Part shown: piece after piece, positions 60,913 to 64,000 of the stretch
Position numbering within the stretch: position 1 is the stretch's first letter
Layout: each line of letters begins with the position of its first letter
NCBI GenBank assembly: GCA_022818135.1
Contig: JAFMSR010000015.1
Span: 33,805,620 to 33,869,619, forward strand
From: Saxidomus purpurata
Taxonomy: Eukaryota > Mollusca > Bivalvia > Venerida > Veneridae
Direction of reading: 5' to 3'
DNA: 64,000 nt
Made by a program: the position numbers and the translations under genes
Notes under the pieces: generated by a model
What the model was told of the DNA's origin: nothing
Databases searched by the model: none
The model's input: only the letters and a program-made list of their open reading frames with translations

Positions 60913-63900
60913 CAACATTAATATTAAAAATGGTAATTGGTGTCATGGTGACTGTAATTCTACAGATTTCAGTGCATATAGGACATGACTTCAAGGAAAG
61001 GAATGATTCACATCCAAAATCTCGACAGTACTGCATCAAAATATCACGGGGGTTTGTTTAGAGATGCCTTGACTGGTATCGCATCAGATATGTTTCCGTT
61101 TTGTACTGTAGTATGTGTTTTTTTACTTATTATGATAACAGTTACAAATAACATAATGTATTTGGTTTCTTCATCATGGTTTACATAATCTAAATGCCTA
61201 ATCCTTTGAATCATTTTTCTAGGAACCCATCCTGCTGTACCTAAGGCGTTTGGTGGTAACATTTTGCACGTATGTTAGTGCTGAAACTAAATAAGCCATA
61301 TTGGATGATGTAATGGCAGAGTGGAAAATCCTAGCCATAAATTAATTAATCACAAGATGTACGATGGGCAAAGATTAAAACAAGGCTGGAAAATAAGATG
61401 GTTTACTATTTCTTGCATTTTCTAGTCGTTTTCATTTTTTATTCACATTTGTTCATGTTCCAACTATTTTAGATTATTTTTTTTCTATCCATATTTTAAA
61501 TCTTACTTTCACTTCACATTATTTGTGAAAAGAAAGTGAAGTGATTTAAAATGCTATGTTGAAACGATGTTTAACAGCTTTTCAATGTCTTTGTGCTATA
61601 AGCCTCGAGCGCATGGACAAGTAAAATTCTCCCACAAAATTACCATCTCCTCATTTTGGACAAATATCCCTCATTTCTATCAAAAATGGTTCACGGTATG
61701 CAACAAAGCATATCATGGTATTGATGTCATGGTGACTGTAAATTTGATTTCAGTATATGACATGACTTCAAGGAAAGAAATGATTCACATCAAAATGAAT
61801 ACTGCATCAAAAGTCCTTTTACAGCTTGGGGTATCCCCAGATATGTGTCTGTGTATTGTTTTTAACTCTTAATGGAATCTAAATGCCAATGATCATTTTT
61901 AAGGGAACCAACTCTAGTGTACCTAAGGCTTTTGTGTAATTAACTTTAGGCTGACAAATCAGCCATGTTAGCATGTTGTAGAAAATACAAAGCGTAGACC
62001 TGTCTGTTTGATTCATTTCTCTTTTTAAAAAGCCATCGTTTCCAACCCTTTTTTCATAAAATTTTTTTTTTTCCTTTTTTTTTTCCCCCCCCAAAGGGTC
62101 CCCCAATAACTCTAGTGTGCTTTTTTATTTTAAAGTAAACATTAATACGTTTGTGATGTTGTGATAGAGAATAAAACATAACTTGTTTAGATTAAAACAG
62201 TTTGAAACTACTTTATTACAATTCAAAATGTCTTGACATAAAATTAATGTAATATATAGTCTGAATTCTCCTGAGCTGACCGGGTGCTTCGTACTGTAAA
62301 AGTGAAAGATTTTGTTTCTCGGAAATAGTTCAATATTTGTCAATGTAGTTTTAAGTATTTTCTGTTTATATTTACATATTTGTGAAAATAAATGAACGAG
62401 AAAGGATTTTAAGGAACAGACGGTTTACTTTGTGACAATTTGTGCAAAGTTTCAAATAATATGACACTGTATATATATACATGATTTGATTTGTTGTTAC
62501 AAGGCAGTTTCACTTACTAATGAAGGTTATAGTATGGAATTGGCATTATAAATCTCTGTTACAACAGTTCAATCAAAATAAAGTCAGCACTAATACAGTA
62601 CTTTTCACAAAGTGGTTTCAAACCTAGTGTAGTTCTTTTCCAAGATGAAAATCTTTGTCATTTATTGGGTGAAAACAACCTTTCTACCTGACGTTAGCAG
62701 AGATTTTTGCTTGAAAAAGGCACCTGTGCGGTCATGTGTTTAGAATAGATGTGTTATTCGTTCTGTATGAATAAATGAAATGACTAGAACGAGGAATTTT
62801 GTTCTGTTTTGAGCACTTAGGTCTTTACAGGGTCTATCACATAAATAACAGTGTAAGGTATTTGCTGTCGCCAGACTCAATGAACAGAACCAGAACAAAA
62901 TGCTCGTAACTGTTATTTTAATGTATACATATGTAATAATAGAAGTGTTCTATTGTTTAAAGCTGGAGGATCGCCACGGAGATTTCTGGAGAGTGGCGGA
63001 GCATGTATGTGTTCTACATTCCCCTGGAGTTCTCATCCCCTGTGCACATAATAAATTGTCACAAGTTAATGTCACATTCAGTTCTATATTTCAGTTGTGT
63101 TTACAATCAACCTTAAAAGAAAAAAGTGCATGACAAAATTGTTATATCTAACGAGTGAATTTTTCATTAATAACTGAGCTCCACTGTGTGAAAACCCAAC
63201 TCTCTGGTGTTTGTAGTCTTTGATAATACTAAATCATTTATATCAATACAGAATACAGGATATGTACAGACAATTTAGGACAATGTGACAGTGATGTAAC
63301 AGATACATGTGTACACAAATGTTTGTAGCCGTTGCACTGAAAGGTTTTACCATATTTTCAAGAAAGATATTAAATCTAAAAACAATCAACATATTCAACA
63401 CAATAAAAGTAGACTCTTCTCTTGTATGACTGTCACATTATCTGAAATGTACTGTAGAAAATACCATATTGTCTTTCAGCTTTTGTTAGGCTGGTGGATT
63501 CAAGTTCAACTGCACTCAGTAATTGTATTCCAACCTATAGTCACTGTTGAAAAACCAAGCGGTTGATTTTTGATTTAGTAGGGCACAATTGCCCACCTTA
63601 CAATTGAGATATTAGTGATATTTCAAGCAGTGCTGTACGAAGTACTGGTCAAGTTTTTGTTCAGATGTTTGTTAAAGTATCATCATTAGACGGTTGGTTT
63701 TGTTTTCCATACCACAAAAAGATAAAGTTAAATGTATACTTATGATGTGACACTTCAGTGAAAAATGTCTAAAGCAGAATCTATATGTGTAAAACATCTT
63801 TTGTTTTTAGATGTAGATATAGATCCCTCAAAAATAGTCCTAGAATGTCTTGACACATGTCCGTCCAAGTACAGGAATCTGATGATGATGCCCATAAAAG

Positions 63901-64000
63901 GACTAGAGGATATGGGGGAGGATATTAAAGAAGATGGGGCTGGGAGGGAAATGAAATTGGGTGATTTAGAAGCTAAGACAAGTCCTATTGAGGCTGGTCA
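35483..64000 (+). CDS. multi-exon acidic protein with Cys cluster, family uncertain (3' end outside window)
   Basis: Exons: 35483-35561, 35842-35949, 40587-40713, 41365-41492, 42612-42662, 43750-43859, 45113-45196, 46632-46700, 48164-48346, 49493-49674, 50971-51038, 54928-55002 and 63811 to the edge. Phases fit throughout, giving about 484 residues so far. The start ATG has a good context (aagATGg). The N-terminal half is acidic and Ser-rich. A conserved-looking block follows: LIVRGFRPEAMSDEEMEAQ, then KRRTYDGREIMFVTLN. Then comes DEYGIPILDLSSDTDD and a Cys cluster, GCCEFCSKPIKPFP with LYCCDDYREF, possibly binding zinc. After it is a Lys/Glu/Arg coiled-coil-like helix (QKKKNKLINIKPHEHVGSKQ, then MRERELQRRQQE). 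No signal peptide or membrane segment. A FAM194/ERICH6-like family is a weak guess from the 'CEFC...PFP' region; I do not assign a function. Confidence 0.75.
36361..36524. mobile_element. long hairpin (foldback) element
   Basis: Nearly perfect inverted repeat: taagaattgaat...gttttttctgcagttcatcgag pairs with ctcgatgaaatgcagaaaaaaac...attcaattctta, around the loop aaacaccgaaggtgttt. Non-coding, in intron 2 of the 35483-64000 gene. Confidence 0.85.
38111..38295. mobile_element. foldback/hairpin element B
   Basis: 185 bases with the same tips (gttagaatcgaaataa, ttatttcttaaata) and the same central aggccttcggcctt as the 22715-22900 element. The arms differ from that copy yet pair with each other at about 80%. 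Confidence 0.8.
38910..39020. repeat. cluster of CRE-like sites in degenerate 19-bp repeats
   Basis: tgacgttatgaagtcatt-type units recur at 38943 and 38962. Two full palindromes TGACGTCA (38990-38997, 39010-39017) and several ACGTCA half-sites lie within about 110 bases. Binding by ATF/CREB-type factors is possible but unproven. Confidence 0.5.
39712..39835 (+). repeat. (ATC)n microsatellite followed by a GA-rich tract
   Basis: About ten atc triplets end at about 39744; a gagagata/gagaga tract follows at 39794-39833. Intron 2 of the 35483-64000 gene. Confidence 0.9.
44144..44338 (+). mobile_element. tRNA-derived SINE with 11-bp target-site duplication
   Basis: Head gtggtggggagcagtggtgt, A-box region tggtgtagacgttaagg, B-box-like aggtttgagctcc, body with 'tcacgaccatacctcctcat', tail aattagtatagact. 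The direct repeat aaaaaacatca flanks it (44133-44143, 44339-44349). It matches the inverted copy at 17126-17316. In intron 6 of the 35483-64000 gene. Confidence 0.88.
46854..47018 (+). repeat. 57-bp tandem repeat, nearly three copies
   Basis: cagcagcaacattatcat begins at 46872, 46929 and 46986, an exact 57-base spacing, within an atc-rich stretch. ORFs of Ile/Met on both strands are artefacts of it. Confidence 0.9.
48525..48970 (+). repeat. mollusc-type repeat with inverted ends
   Basis: Starts near ttttttgtcaccctttgg and ends near aagagggtgacacaa, weak inverted ends. The inside is repeated roughly every 150 bases: 'ttttgtaggtcaag..ttatttgacagagttat..cc'. Non-coding, in intron 9 of the 35483-64000 gene. 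Confidence 0.6.
49345..49515 (+). repeat. tandemly repeated splice-acceptor segment before exon 10
   Basis: tatattgctgc occurs at 49350, 49468 and 49510. Two of the units include an acceptor-like string followed by the exon start (gttttagagttaccccc; gttacagttacctcc), and exon 10 itself begins at the second. A scrambled homopolymer tract (about 49392-49442) lies between the first two. Confidence 0.6.
50440..50780 (+). repeat. pogo/Tigger-like TIR fragments
   Basis: cagtaaactctgcttataacg and cagtaaactctgtttataacg occur about 150 bases apart in the same orientation, followed by 'ccttatatccggaatttcgctg'. They resemble the ends of pogo-type elements. No matching inverted end is clear. Confidence 0.4.
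52128..52315 (+). repeat. SINE fragment with B-box
   Basis: catgggttcgagccctgcta is a B-box with tRNA-like flank. It is followed by a body ending ggggcattaaatcttacaac and a (caa)n-like tail. Related to the decayed copy at about 15190-15400. Confidence 0.6.
52570..53000 (+). repeat. diverged tandem repeat, about 220-bp units
   Basis: 'agaaatattaatgagcatgtgaag' and 'agaaatgttgattagcatgtaaag' start two units. Both contain 'cagagttat(t/g)gcccttgaa' and end in a 'cacaaa(g)..cttacaga' phrase. Intron 11 of the 35483-64000 gene. Confidence 0.6.
54880..54910 (+). repeat. CT-rich microsatellite forming the polypyrimidine tract of exon 12
   Basis: tttctctctctctctct and further pyrimidines end 20-30 bases before the acceptor ctgtag|cggg at 54927/54928. 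Confidence 0.7.
56717..56734 (+). CDS. candidate 18-base microexon (unproven)
   Basis: ccctgtag precedes and gtacag follows. The 18 bases are phase 1 on both sides and would add AAARIE-like residues between exons 12 and 13 of the 35483-64000 gene without changing frame. Chance matches of this length are common, so it is only a candidate. Confidence 0.25.
57590..59760. repeat. 44-bp minisatellite, about 25 regular copies with decayed flanks
   Basis: The unit gttgataaaccttagtgtgc + aagacaacaaaatgaagagt + gcag repeats with exact 44-base spacing from about 58440 to 59560 (gaagagtgcagg at 58521, 58565, 58609 and so on). Copies at both edges (57590-58440, 59560-59760) are progressively diverged and irregular. 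It lies in the long intron before exon 13. Minus-strand ORFs here are by-products of a unit with no stop in one frame. Confidence 0.95.
60645..60912. other. scrambled homopolymer tract, probable assembly error
   Basis: Long runs of A, T, C and G (cccccccccgggggccccccc, polyA and polyT blocks of 20-50 bases) abut ordinary sequence on both sides. Similar short blocks occur at 49392-49442 and 62058-62105. The look is of low-quality consensus, not biology. Confidence 0.75.
60945..61265 (+). repeat. dispersed duplicate of 61715-61930
   Basis: 'gtcatggtgactgta', 'gacatgacttcaaggaaag', 'atgattcacatc', 'tactgcatcaaaa' and 'gtacctaaggc' occur in the same order at 61725-61930. Two diverged copies of one segment, about 770 bases apart. 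Confidence 0.75.
61715..61930 (+). repeat. second copy of the 60945-61265 segment
   Basis: Shorter, diverged direct copy of the upstream segment. The phrase aactctagtgt also recurs at about 62108-62118 beyond the third homopolymer tract, hinting at a further partial copy there. Confidence 0.7.

Noticed and set aside
60776..61039. Lys/Phe-rich ORF on the minus strand
   Set aside because: It is made of the poly-A/poly-T runs that look like assembly error.

Overview
This is an intron-rich, AT-rich animal genomic window, most likely from a bivalve mollusc. The protein-coding content is metazoan with GT-AG introns. The interspersed repeats (long AT-rich tandem units carrying a phrase like 'ttatggcccttg', tRNA-derived SINEs, LINE relics and many short TIR elements) look like those of clam genomes. 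The organism call is inference from content, not from a search.

Four genes can be supported. (1) At 2-808 (+) is the 3' end of a protein with an NHL-type beta-propeller, as in TRIM/NHL proteins, truncated by the window start. (2) At 5063-15818 (+) is a complete nine-exon GPR180 orthologue (intimal thickness-related receptor, 435 aa); every exon junction keeps the reading frame. (3) At 20510-25612 (-) is a complete five-exon RBMX2 orthologue (spliceosomal RRM protein, 399 aa) with a tandem-repeat-expanded charged tail. It converges on GPR180. (4) At 35483-64000 (+) is a gene of at least 13 exons, running off the right edge, for an acidic cytosolic or nuclear-type protein with a Cys cluster. 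I do not recognise it firmly; a FAM194/ERICH6-like family is a weak guess. Genes 3 and 4 are divergent across about 10 kb packed with transposon debris. I see no operon-like or pathway link among the four genes.

The rest is repeats. GPR180 intron 1 holds a TIR element with a 5-bp target duplication and a nested mollusc repeat containing six 163-166 bp tandem units. The 22.7-38.3 kb interval holds hAT-like elements with 5- and 6-bp target duplications (two almost abutting, one splitting a SINE), a TA-flanked element with a visible empty paralogous site, a 7-bp-TSD MITE, several long hairpins and LINE relics on both strands. Introns of gene 4 hold a 44-bp minisatellite of about 25 regular copies with decayed flanks, a SINE, and stretches of scrambled homopolymer that look like assembly error.

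The most unusual observations are: two hairpin elements whose tips, loop and mismatch positions are conserved while the paired arms differ between copies but stay self-complementary; an excess of palindromic TGACGTCA sites, many inside mobile elements; a tandemly repeated splice-acceptor segment before one exon of gene 4; and a probable GC-AG intron.
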